This document shows positions 21,100-33,600 of a stretch of 64,000 bases of DNA, piece by piece. Source of the DNA: Polydactylus sextarius (taxonomy: Eukaryota > Chordata > Actinopteri > Polynemidae); assembly GCA_016801845.1 (NCBI GenBank), contig CM028928.1, positions 14,729,327 through 14,793,326 of the forward strand. Direction: 5' to 3'. Below the pieces are notes generated by a model. The model did not search any database. It was given only the letters and a program-made list of their open reading frames with translations, and was not told the origin of the DNA. The stretch's first letter is position 1. Every line of letters starts with the position of its first letter. The translations under genes were made by a program, and so were the position numbers.

Positions 21100-21482
21100 C
21101 TTCTTCTTCTCCTCCCCCTCTTCCACCTCTCTCCTCCCCCCGCAGAGGATGCGGGACAGCCTGACTGGTCCTGAGCTCCGCCGCCTCACGGCTCATAGAA
21201 GTGACCGCGCTCATCCCTAGGACAGTCTGGAATCAACGCTCTAGGATCACAATTCGATTTATTTAATATTAATATTAATATTGTTATTTTTGTTTTGTTT
21301 TTCTTGGATCCCCCCAGAGCATTTTTTCCGTTTTTTTCACCCTGACAGTTTTTGGACTCATGTCAACGAAACTCGGATTTGCACACTGTGTATAATTTGA
21401 ATTATGGTTCGCTTCAAATGTCCGTTTTTGCGGAGCTGCAGCTGAGGTTTCATTCAAAGTCCGACTGGATTCCCTCAGCGTG
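21100..21482 (+). promoter_or_regulatory. ramp3: ramp3 promoter / 5' UTR region with three upstream ORFs
   Basis: A pyrimidine-rich stretch (21110-21145) and a CpG-containing segment (21145-21240) precede the coding start, consistent with a promoter and 5' UTR. Three short uORFs lie before the ramp3 ATG: 21360-21395 (11 codons), 21404-21445 (13 codons) and 21418-21483 (21 codons). The stop of the last uORF, TGA at 21481-21483, overlaps the ramp3 ATG (21483-21485) as TGATG. Whether all are inside the transcript depends on the unknown start site. Confidence 0.55.
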
Positions 21483-21534
21483 ATGGATACGCATGAGCGC
21501 GCGGTGCTGAAACTTTTTGTTGTTGGAATTTTGG
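21483..21534 (+). CDS. ramp3: ramp3 coding exon 1 (signal peptide start)
   Basis: ATG at 21483 begins MDTHERAVLKLFVVGIL and runs to a strong donor TTGG|GTGAGT. One base is left over and completes a Val codon in exon 2. The hydrophobic segment suits a signal peptide. There is no in-frame ATG nearby that would serve better. Confidence 0.78.
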
Positions 21535-21591
21535 GTGAGTAGGATTATTTATATTCATGTTGATTCTTACTAAGGACAGAAAACAACCAAA

Positions 21592-21630
<39 letters not shown>

Positions 21631-24600
21631 TGTGTGTGCTGAAACATCAGAGCACAGTGTGTGTGAAGTATCACCACACGCTCATGTCCTCATCATGCCC
21701 CAGTAAATAGACCTGACCTATATTGGAGGCCAATGGGATTTTTTTCTGAATCTGCCCTATTAGCTGGTGGTACACGGATGAAATCATGTATGAAATTATG
21801 TTTCATGTTCTGCAAGGCTGCAAGTGATGAGCCCCCGCTGAAACATAAACACTAGTTTAACTGCCGATGTGCTGCTGCAGATCTCCTGCGTTGAGAAAAT
21901 GTTGGAGAGATGCTGTATACTGACTCATCAGAGTCAAGGTTAATCTTGATTTTAATACCTCTTTTGTCATATAATCGCAGTCAGAAGCAGATTCAATTCT
22001 AGTTCACATGCCAAGCTGGTCCACAGCTCAGGGACTCTGTCCAGGATGAAGTCTGGAGGATCTTGGTGCGCAGTAGCTGGCCTGATATTTGGCCGTGGTG
22101 CCATGCACTCTGTCACTGACTGGAAATACCTGGCCTTCTCACATGTGGACAGGTGAACTGGGTGATACAGGATTTCAATTTCAATGTCCATAGCTCAGAA
22201 GGACTTTGAACCGAAGCTCTTATCTAGAGACAGTTTTATTGTTTACCCACAAAGCCTAGGAGGATTAAACCTGAATGTGGACAAATTGATATGACACATT
22301 TTGAGAAGTGCTTTTACCATTTTAAAGCTTTAAGCATATAGTTGACAGGAGGATTTGGTCTGTGTTAAGTCAAGATCTTCAGCCTGGATCCCTGCCATGT
22401 AACAGCTGTAGCCCAGCCAAACAGAAAACTAGCACACATGGTCCTTTTATTTTCGGTCTCAGTGAAGACTGATTCCAGTGTCACGGGAAACCGAAGGAAA
22501 ACAGTTAATTTCTGTTCAATCTTACACTTATTTATGTGAATAAATGATGGAAGAGGAAAGGTGGAGGTCAGATTCTGTGTGTTGACTGAAAACCAGAACC
22601 ATAAAATGCTAAAATGACCATGAGTCAGTCTAAAATGTTATCTTAGTAGGATGGAGGAGTTAGAGGCATGGTTGGTGGATAAGGGTCGTCATCTGCTGCA
22701 CAGCAAAATAGCCATCCCTACTGACTGCAGAGCATCTGCTTACCCCAATAAACATCTCCTCATCCTGCCTCTTGGTGAGGAAAGTGCCTTGGGGTTCCTT
22801 TGTTCCACTGCCATCTGAAGTGTCTTTTTTTTAGTAAAATGTGGTTCTTTGACCTGTCGTGAGATTGGGTTATTCTCAGCACTCATGTCTGATGACCATC
22901 TGCTGCGGGTGGATGTTGTTAAACACGATGGTGTTTATCACCTGCACATTCCAGAGCTAAAATTCTTTCAGGTTTGCTAATCAAGACAAGTCATGTGGAA
23001 AAAGCATGAGTGAACACAAACAGCTGTTTGTGTCTTTGCACAGATCCTAGTTGCATCACACTGCAGTTTAGATATTGATGAACTCTCATACTGTAAATGC
23101 TCCTGCTTGTGAAACTAATGAATGTTTTTGAAAGTTAGATAATCTGTCTGGAGATAAATGATTTTCAAAGAGCAGTGATCCTGAGCTAAAATCACCCTGT
23201 CCACAAATTGTAGAAATTGGACTGGGCCTTTGTTAAAGATTAAGTGTATGTTCATGACATATACAAGTGGCTTCAGTTGGAGACATTGGATCTGAGAACA
23301 GATGACATCAGCCACATGTGAAACCCAGAGTGCAGTTTGTACCTGTGTCATTCTGCCACAGTGAGTTTGTTAAGGATCACATGTCGTCATCCTGTTTAAA
23401 CTATAGTGTTTACAGCTACCATTTGACCTGTTCTTGTCACAGTCTAATGGTGACTCCAAGTCACTGTGTGCTTTTCTGATAAAGCAGCTTATGGTCAACA
23501 GATTGTGGAGGTGTCAGTTATGACCACCTGCTTCAGCTGTACTGTGCTTTCTTTCTATATTTGATTTTAACTATAGTTTAGATTAGATCTCATTTAATTT
23601 AATCTAATGTGGCATCTAATAGGAATGTTATTAGAATGAGTGAGAAGTAATGAGTTCACTATCATCAAATCAATCAAGACAGTCAACAAATTGTACATGT
23701 ACATCTATAAAGCAGCTTGTCTCAGTAAACAAAAAGCTCATTTAGTCTCGTAAATTCTGCAAGGCTGCAAATAAAACAGTGGAGGCAACAAGAGGACTTG
23801 TCTGGTCTCATGTGCAGGAGAAATCATATTCTGGTACTGACTTGTCAGAGGAATATAGAGCAGAGGCAGGTTGGGTTCGTTTTGTTTTCTAGTGGCTTCT
23901 GCCAAAGCCAGTGTCAGATTTCTAATCATAGAGAAGAATTGGTGGTGATATGTACAATTAAACTGGGCAGAATTGAATGTGCAAGTGAGCAGAGAGTCTG
24001 CTGAGTGAAATGTGTGAATGATGATGAAAAGAGGGGCCACACTTTAGGATCAGGAGTCATTACATTCACCGTGCGAACAAAAGGCAATTTTCTCCTGAAA
24101 TTAGTTAAAATGGTGTGGTAATGACATAGTGCTAAGAAGGAACATGTTAGACACCACGGTCTATCAGAAAACTGCAACACTGTGGTGTGGTTTAGTCAGC
24201 TGTTGGTCGATACTTTAAAGCACCCTGAGATTAACATTTAATTAACACTCAAGCAGCCTTTTACATCAGATCCTGGCTCATGCTGAGAGGTTAGGAGCTG
24301 AGAGCTTTGGTAGTTGAATAAAAGCCTGTGTTAACATGTCGTCACCACTGACATGGTCTGCAGTAGCTGAAGGAAATGTTTGAAACCCTAAAAAGGTTTT
24401 ACCTGAAGGTCTGTTAGCATTCATGATGTTACAGGAAAGTTTTGAACACACACAACCTTATCAGCTGTTAATCTTGGGCACATTAGGCTTATATTTACAG
24501 TTTGCATAAAAGTTACTCAGAATGAATTTAGTCTAAATTCTTTGGAAACCTTGGGGAAGATATTGTTTATTTCCCGATAGTGCTGTGATATTTATTAAAC

Positions 24601-27600
24601 AGGATGAATCATTTTGTTATAGTTTCTTATTCTGATTGCTTCCAATTGTTAGTTGCACTTCTATTGTGCTTGCACTGCACATGTTTGAGCAATAGTTTTG
24701 ATGTCTTTAGTCTCTCCAGAGGAACCTCTTTCACGTCTGTTTCATGTCTTCAGGCGATTTTAGCTTTTCTGAAATACTTTCTGTCTTTCTTCTCTTACAA
24801 AGAGATTTTGATCGAGATTTCCTATCAGTTTGGCAATGTCTGTGTCTCGTCATGGCCCCCATGGCTGCTAATGATCAGTCAGTCCTACTAAACTGCAGGT
24901 TAATGCCTTTTTTCCCACAATATTGCACATAATAAAATAATAAAAAAATAAAATAATAAAAAAAAAATTATATAAAAAATAACATAATAAAAACTCCTCT
25001 TTGCAGTTGAATAGTAAATACAAGCAGTTATAAATTACAGCAATGCCACTTTATTATTTGTGTTTTTTTAGCACTGTTTTCTTGTATGAGAAACCTGCCA
25101 CAGTCACACTGTGTGTTTATTCAAGCATATATGTTACTTGGGTTATTACAAGGTGAGTAATTACCCAAATCATCCACAGTCAGAATATGAACGTAGCAGT
25201 GCATAGAGAGCAAAGAGAGAGTTTTGGAGCAGCTCTGGGCCGGTGCTTTAGCAGGACCTTTCGGATGTTGGATTCTTAGACTTTTTCATGCCCTCTGGTA
25301 ACACTCTTCTCTCTGATCTCACTATCTCTGACTCACTGGTGCAGCTTTACTTGACTTGGTTGTGTCAGAGTAAAAAGTTTTCCTTGCCCTCTGTCCCATC
25401 TGTCTTCCTCTGGTCCTCCCCTGCTGTCACTAAAATGGGCAGATGGGAAGCTTGTTGGCACCATCACAGCCTCTGAGGCACCTCTGCTCAAACACCTGAC
25501 AGACAGAAAGTCTTTTCTCACCACTATTCCCTGCTCTCTATGCTCGTTTATCTGTCCATTTGTCCATCGCTGTCAAGGTTGCAGCCAGAGTTGCAGAGAT
25601 AATGCATTCCTTGGCCATGCACTTGTGTTTATCTCACAGATTGTGCTAGAGCTGTGATTAATGTTGAGAACCAGGAGACATGTTGATTACAGATGGAGTC
25701 GATGCTTGTGTTTGGGGGGCATGCATCATTTAGAGGTTTTTGTGTCTTAACTTAGGGTATTTAAATAAAAGTGTGGCAATTTTATGAGTCATTCTCACTG
25801 GAGGAGATAAAAATTGAGGTAAAATGATCAGGTACCTCTTACCACACTGCAAGGTCTGAATTTAAATAGCTAATTTATCTAAGAAAGAAAAAAAAATGAC
25901 CCATTACAACAAAACGTCTAAATTTACAGCTTTGTCCTCTTTGGTGTAGCCATGCAACTGCTCTGTCCCGTCCCAAGAATTTGGTGTTTTTCTACAGACT
26001 GTGGATAATTCATGTCTGATACAAACCTCTCTCTTTTTTTTTCTTAAAATTCAAGGGCACCAGTGGAGCTCAGACTTGTGGTTTGTCAAAGTGGGGAGGA
26101 AATAAAGTGACTTCAGGCTTTGTGGCTTTGTATGTGTTAGAATTAAACCCTTGCATGAAGTTGACGAGGAGCGCACAGGGGAATACTGATGAAAGTCTGA
26201 ATTGCGCTGCCTCTGTAATGCTGTTATTCCGGTTGATTATCTTTCCTAATGAAGAAAGATTGAGATTTTATAAAGTGCACTGATTCTGCCAGTTCACGGG
26301 ATTATAATTGCATCCATATTGCTTATCTGTCACCAACAGCCTGCACAGTGTGATCACGCAGCTGTTTACGCACATGTGAATGCACTTTTTCCACAAAAAC
26401 AAATGCTAAAAACATTTTTAATGACGCTGTGTTGCTTAGATGCATGAACTGCTCAGTGCAGTAGCTTTAACGCTCCCACAAACAAGCCAAGCCGTGAAAG
26501 CGCATAGACAGATGGATTCCCTCCACAGGGGCTTATTCTGCTGAAGCTTGGCTGTAATTTTCCTCTCCACATGGTAAATGGACTGCATTTATATAGCACT
26601 GTTATCCCCTCATGGTGCCTCACAATCACCCACGACATGCTGTCGAACCACCAAGTCTATGATCACCGGCCGACCTGCTCGCTGCCTGAGCTGTCGCCCT
26701 TCAGTGACACCGAGACAGAGTTCACCACCGTTGTGGATTCTCTCTTCTCCACCTCTGGCATTTAATTTCTGTCTGTGTCCATCATAGTCACTTCCCTCCT
26801 CCTCCTCCTTCCCCTTTTCCTGCTTTTGTTTGCCAAGTACTCAGAGTTCCCCTCTGTCTTGCACATCTGTGTCATTCTCCAGGCTCTTCTTCCTCTCCCT
26901 TCTCCTTCCTTGACCCCCAGACCTACACCGCCCCCCCATTAAAGACTAGAAACAGCCTATGTGCTTTTACAAACTGCAGGTGATGAAGTGATACCTCTCT
27001 TTACTATAGTTTCATTTTATTCCTGAGACTAGTTTGGGAGTGACAGAGAATCAATGGCACCGTATACTGAACCGCAAGATTGAAAAATTGGACCTTCAGT
27101 GCATGTTCGTTGTACTTTTTGGAACTTTTTCACCCTGCCTCAGTCTCCTATACTGTTTAAGTCTTTGAATTAATTTTTGATTCTCTCATACTACTCAGCT
27201 GCTAGGTAAATAATGATCACCCAGCAGTCAGTCTTTATAGCTTCCCTCACTGAGAGTCTCATTGACTGGTTTTCATGGAACTGATCATGTAGCTTACATC
27301 TACATTTTTTCAGCTCCACTGATATGATTTTTTTGTTTTGTGTCGTAAAATAACTGACAGCAGTGAAAATAGTCAGTGGCTGTGGGTATTTTTGGATCAG
27401 TGATAAACATCTTAATCCAGGCTGAATCTTCTGCACAGCAGCTGCAGACAGCTGCAGACAGCTGCAGACAGCTGCAAACAGCTGCTGGCCATGGCGGACT
27501 GAGGAAAAATTGTCCAGTTGCCCTCTGAATCACTGATCAAACTTTAGAATGACATTGTATATGAGTAGTTCGGCATTAGTTTTAAAATGTTTCACAGCAG

Positions 27601-30600
27601 AATCCAGGCAGACTTTCGTTATTAGCTCTTTGAAATAATAATTGCTTACCTCCTTCTACCATCCTCTGGGAAGTTTTTAATATGAAAATTTAAACTGACT
27701 GGAACAACGTTGACTCACAACCCTTGAAAGGGAAGTGGACAATTAAGAGATGTGAGTGTGTCATCCACTTTTCCTGGCAACCTTTCAATCACCCTTCAGA
27801 AAAATAGAAAACCACACTGTAGTATTTCCAGGTAATAGCTTAATATTAGGATCATAGGTCCCCTGATGATAAATTGAACCTTTGGTAATTTATATTATAT
27901 ATTTTATAATAGAGCAGATGGCTGAATGTTAAAGGGGAATGTGACTTTCCTGGTCCCCTCATCTCTGTTTAACCTTTCAGCATCTTTCAGTTTATTGACC
28001 CGCAGCTTTATGGCTTGGTTTCATTTTGGAAGCTCTCTGGGTTTTTTTTTTCTCAAAGACAAAACTTTGAGAAGCTACCTTCTAACCCTAACCCTGCTCA
28101 TGATCAAACAGCAGACAGATACAGTTAAAGAGGAGCTGGTGAACATAGTGCAGGAAACACCTCCCACAGGAGTTGGTGGAGACCAAAAACAAAGCTAAAT
28201 ATATAGAATTGGACAGTAGCTTCATCTTTTTAATATATGTTAACATGTTAATATGATGTTTACAGATTTTGGCACTGCCACCTCAATGTTGTCCTAAATG
28301 TAAAGACTGATGCTCTTGCAATATATATTTTTTGTTGCTTATCTCTTTCCAGCGCTCATAGGTTTTTATTAGAGGAGTGTTGTTACTCATGACAGTGTAA
28401 ATGATGCCCATGAGGCAGCTGAGAATAAAATACAATGTGGAACAAGTCAACATTGTGACAAGAGTTAAATGAATTATTGCAAGGAGCAATAAACACAATA
28501 TGTCTGGTGTTATATGTTATCTTTGTATTAACATTGGTTCTGCACTTTTATTTATTATTTTGATATTTTTGTTGGCTGTTGGACCGACAACTACAGATTA
28601 TTAACATGATCAGACAACAGAAATTCAACAGTATGCTTTCTCCTCTCCCTTTTCTCTAACTGTGGAACAGCACATATCTGCTCTTATGAACTGACAAGAA
28701 TTTGTAATTATGCACAGTGACCCACACGATCACAGTAGGTCACTGTTTCTATCCCAACAACATCCTCTGCCAGTTGTTTTATCAGATGAGGACACAGTGG
28801 CTTCTTGTGTTAACCTCTGCTCCAAGGTCCTTCATTTTCCTGTTGGAGAGCTCTGCTGATAACAGGGAAGTTGAACAGTCTGTGTGGCTAAGAATGGCTA
28901 AGAGTTCAGAGTTATTACTATCTGAAGGTCAAAGCAATGCATGAAGACTGTGGTGTAGCCACTGCCTTGAATGCTGTTGGGTTTAATCTACTGTGGGCAT
29001 CCTTTACAGTCAAATGTAACAAGTATCATGACAGGATGATCATGCTTTACAGGACTACAGTAATGATGGGAATTAGTCAGGTTACTCGGGTGCTTACCCT
29101 ACACATATCAGTTCATGTTCTGTTCTTAATTTACACTTTACTTCTGTTTATTGCAGTTAAAATGCTTCAATTCATCTGAAGGAGAGTGACATAATATTTC
29201 TTTGAAAAGCCGACCACCACCTCTCTTCAGCTCTCTGCTTCTCTGACCTCTGTTTGATAACCTCAGTCATTGTTTGAGGAACTGGAACTCCCCAGGATCT
29301 GAGAGCAGAAAGAATAACAAACGAAAAAGGAATAACTTCATACATCATAAAATCAGACCTTTGGTTCTTTCTGAAGTCCATCCAGATAATTTGGGGTATT
29401 TTTTCTGAACCGACAACAGATGGGACAAGATGGTTTCCCTTTTGGCATCCCTGCCCTTTGTATGCACATCACCCACCCCAACCTGGAAAGCCACTAATAA
29501 ATATAATATCTAATCACAAACGTATAGTTTTATTGGTAGTGTGCCATCTATGTGTATCGGTACCTCACAAACGTCTCATCTCTATTGTAAAATAAGGAAT
29601 CCATTCTGGTCCTTTGCTTCCCTTTGGCCCGCTTCAGTGTCATCTGCATTTCCGTAGTGCAAACAAACCAACATTTCCTTCTCATTGATCTGGCATGCTT
29701 CAGTTGTTTTTCTGCAGATGGTGAACACAGGGGACACAAGCCATGAACTCACTGATTGTCAAAGGAGCTTGAAAGAGCAGAGGGAGGTCATAGTTCTATT
29801 CATGAATGCATGAGTGGTGTTTTTCACATGAAAATGAACCTGATTTAAATATGCAGGGCATTTGCTTTATTCACCACACATGTCCTGACTCAGTGGAGAA
29901 ACTTCAATGCGGCACTGAACTGCAATAAACAATGTGTATCTCCATTTGCTGATTTGCCCAAAGCTCATGTAACTGTGGACCATATCACCTTGTTTGTCAA
30001 ACTCTGTCAAACACAACTGGATTCCTTTTTTGGTCTTCCTTCCTCCTTGAACTTAAGGGTGTGCCCCAGGGTTCTGTATTAAGGTTGTTATAATTTTTCA
30101 TATACATATATATATATATATATAATATTCAGTATTTATAATCATCCACAGGTTTGCCCTTTATTTTTAAAGCGAGTTTGTCTTACACAACACTTCTGGA
30201 ATATGTCAGGATCCGAAAACTGCAACTTTTGTTTGAGATATATTGCTTCATTTTACATCAAAAACCTATAACAAAGCATTTTTTAATAAAGTCTCCAGCC
30301 ATGCTAGCAGCTCTGTGCTAAAGAGGCACTAAATGCTGACATGCTTACACTGACAGTTTGCAGGTATAATGTCAACTAAGGTCACAATACCAATACTAAC
30401 TTTTGCACATTAGCAGAAAGCACTGTGTCCCTCTGAGGTGAGTGGGAACGTCATTGGCTCTGTAGTTCAACTGGTCATACACCCAAGTGTTGGACACATT
30501 CAAACACTGCCCTGATAATAACACTTGGCAAAAGGCAGCATTATGGAATTAATAATAGTGACGATCGTAGTGAAGATTTTAGTCCCATTTTCTCATTGAG

Positions 30601-33600
30601 CACACAGGCCACCTGTACTGGATAGGTGACAATACTAAGAAGTTACTGAATCCACAGACCATCCATGCGTCTTGATATTCAGGTCAGCCTATATTTTTCT
30701 CCACTCCCTCATGCAGAAACATTACCTGATTTGAATTTCAGGTCTGTCTATCTGTGCAGACAGATGAAGACAGATGGTGTGAAAGGAGGTGTGAAAGGAG
30801 ATGAAAGAAACAAATTGACATCTGAATTATCTCCTATTTTAATTTCTCATATTAGATTTGATAGATAGGTTTCATTATTGCTGTAGGGAGAGATTCAAAG
30901 TCAGATAAGATCTTTCTCATATCCTGTGTCGGGTGAATTATTCCATCCTCAAATGTGTTTAAATTAAGAAAACATTTTGTGGTGTCTTAAAATGTAAATT
31001 CCAAACATTTCCCTTAAATTAAATCTGACCATTATTACTCTTCAGTAGCAGGGGAGGGTAAGTTGACTATAAGTTGAGGAAGACAAGTCTGGGTTGCAAT
31101 AAGGTAGAGGTTTTTACACACACCCTGCCACTTACAGTGCTGACAATTCATCTGCTTCCTTTCATCTCCTGTTTCCCCTCATCTATATTTATCTTGCCAA
31201 CCTAACAGGCAGGAGATGACAGCGAGGCAGTGTGCATGCCAACTGAAGCGATTCTCAAGTGGCACGCTGTCAACCAGCGTGTAACACCTACGAATGCCAT
31301 GATTTATCTCTCCCCTTGTTTGAAATAGCTCTACTTGGCCTGCATAATTCACAGGTTGACTATTGTTTTAATGTAAACTAAAAAACTATATTTCATTACT
31401 GAGAAGTATTTACTCATTATTGCCCATAGTTACATGTATACTTTCATAAGGAAGCTAAAGATTACATCTTGTTTGTGTCTAATTTTAAACCCTCATATAC
31501 AGAGAATTTAATGAATATCCTGCAGTAAAGATAAATCCCTAATTCATTCATTAAGGAAAAAATAACAATACTTCACCATCACCACAGTTATTCCATTACA
31601 TTAATGTTTTCTTCTTTTGTCTTTCCAGGTAATGGTTATTGTTCTCTAATAATAGAAGTTTCTCCTCATTTTCAAATTAAAGTGCCTGTTTGACAAGACA
31701 AAAGCAGAGCATACTATTATTCATTGAGAGAGAAAACCTAATGGAATAAGCTATCAAAATGTCAATTTGCCAGCATGATACTCTTGTGATGTGATGTCTT
31801 AAAAATCATTGGTGGTGACATACACATCAGTTCTCTCTTTAAAATTTTAATTGATTGATCTATTTATATGATGATGGCCTGGGCCTGAGCTGTGACCAGC
31901 TGCATGGCCAGGACAGGCTTAATTAGCATAACTTTTGCTAAGCAACCAGTTGTTCTTTAGCAGCAGCGGTCACAGTCTTGTGAACCTTGGCGAAGATGGG
32001 CCAGACATCTTAATAAATGGGATAACAATGAGCAAGCAACCTAAACAGTCTGTCTATGTGTGACAGATGAAACCTTTAATGATTCCGTGAACGAGCTGAA
32101 AAATAGATTAGTCTTTAATTTTGAATTGTGTTTTTTCAGAAGTGAAAACGTCATGTGAAGAGCTCGAAACCATCTGTCATCTGTGTTTCATAGCTCAGCT
32201 TGTCAATTCAAAAACTGTTTTCACACAGAATTACAGACACTGATGGTTTTTGTAAATTGGAAAGATATTTCTACAATATGCAGCTCACGCTCTATGAAAT
32301 ATCAGTTGCAGTTACACATGAATGTCACAGCTGTTATTTATCCCCTGCAGAGGCATTTGAGTTATAGTAACAGAGCTCTGTGTTTTTCAGACTTTTTAAA
32401 CTGATAATGTATGGGTAGAGGCTCAATGCATTATAGCTGCACAATAATCAACATATATAAACAGTGGCTTAAATGACAAGCTGGTTTTAAGACCTGGTTC
32501 TCTCCCAATGCTCTACCAGCTGGTTTGGACCGTTTAGCAGCTGCAGAGACAGATATTTCTGTCAAAAAGAGAGCAGATTTAGTTCAAGCCTTCACCCTGC
32601 TGTCTTGTCAAGCTCATACTAAAGGGAAACCTGCTGCTAGATTGTTGCTCCAGGTTATTTCCATCACATCCTCCATCCTGCTTGTGTTTATTAATAACGT
32701 AGCAGACAAACAGTTGGCACCAAGTCTCTGTAATGTAACAATAAGACTAACAGTTTGCATTTGTGCAAAGTGTTTTGTTAATCTTGTTAATACTGTATCA
32801 GATGAGGCAGAACCCAGAGGCACTCAGTGGGTACTGAAGAAATGTCTCATATAATCCATTAAACCCTCTTTTATATGTAAAGGATCAAATTTGAATGTAT
32901 ATCTATATGTATAGCGGTGTCTTTCTTTCTGGTGCTCAGATCTTAAATAAAAAGCTCTTGCTTATTCTCTGCTGCACAGGAGCTTACTTTATGTGGTCAA
33001 TCTATATTGATGTGGGATATGATACAACAGATGTTATTTTTGGACTGGCCTTCATGTGGCTTACTGAGAGAAAGAAATGCAAGAGGAGACCTGTGGGAAC
33101 CAGAGGGCTAAAAGCCAAGTCAGAGATGGACAACTTTAAGAGTACAATTCTCAGAGTAGTAGTTGATTTGATTGGCTTATGAGCAAAGAGCAAAAACACA
33201 AAGGATGTGTTTCCTTGTACTTTGGCAGCTCTGAGCATCTGAGAGATCTTGAGAAATGATTTTCTGTCTGTGTGTGTCTTTATTATTCCGTCCTCTCTAA
33301 TTCTCATTTGAGAGAGAGGGTAAGTAAAGAAAGTGGATTTAATTCAGGGAGATACAGACAGAGAGAAAGAGTGTATGGATTTTACTTTGTGACCTCTTAT
33401 GACATCAAGGATTCTCTTGAAGTGACTTCAGTTGTCTCCTGCTCCGCTATCATAAATTTGAGAGTGAATGCTCGAGACTCTTGTCTGAGGAACTGAGGAA
33501 TTCTTGAAAGTGATGCTTAGATTGAGTTGGCTGAATCTTCATGTCTATGTAAGCCATGACATCAACCTGAATGTATAATTTTCAGCATGGAAGCAAATAA

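Larger units (their letters stand above)
19538..21482. other. Divergent intergenic region between the minus-strand gene and ramp3
   Basis: It contains the upstream promoter of the minus-strand gene, an (AAT)n microsatellite (19917-19956), about 1.1 kb of A/T-rich sequence without a gene, and the GC-rich 5' region of ramp3 from about 21100. The two start codons are 1.95 kb apart and point away from each other, so shared regulation is possible but unproven. Confidence 0.6.

Noticed and set aside
28083..28098. TTCTAACCCTAACCCTG, telomere-like
   Set aside because: Only two CCCTAA units, within chance expectation; not an interstitial telomere array.
32525..32854. 109-codon plus-strand ORF in ramp3 intron 1
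   Set aside because: No recognisable protein, no splice signals at the right places, and it is not needed for the ramp3 frame.
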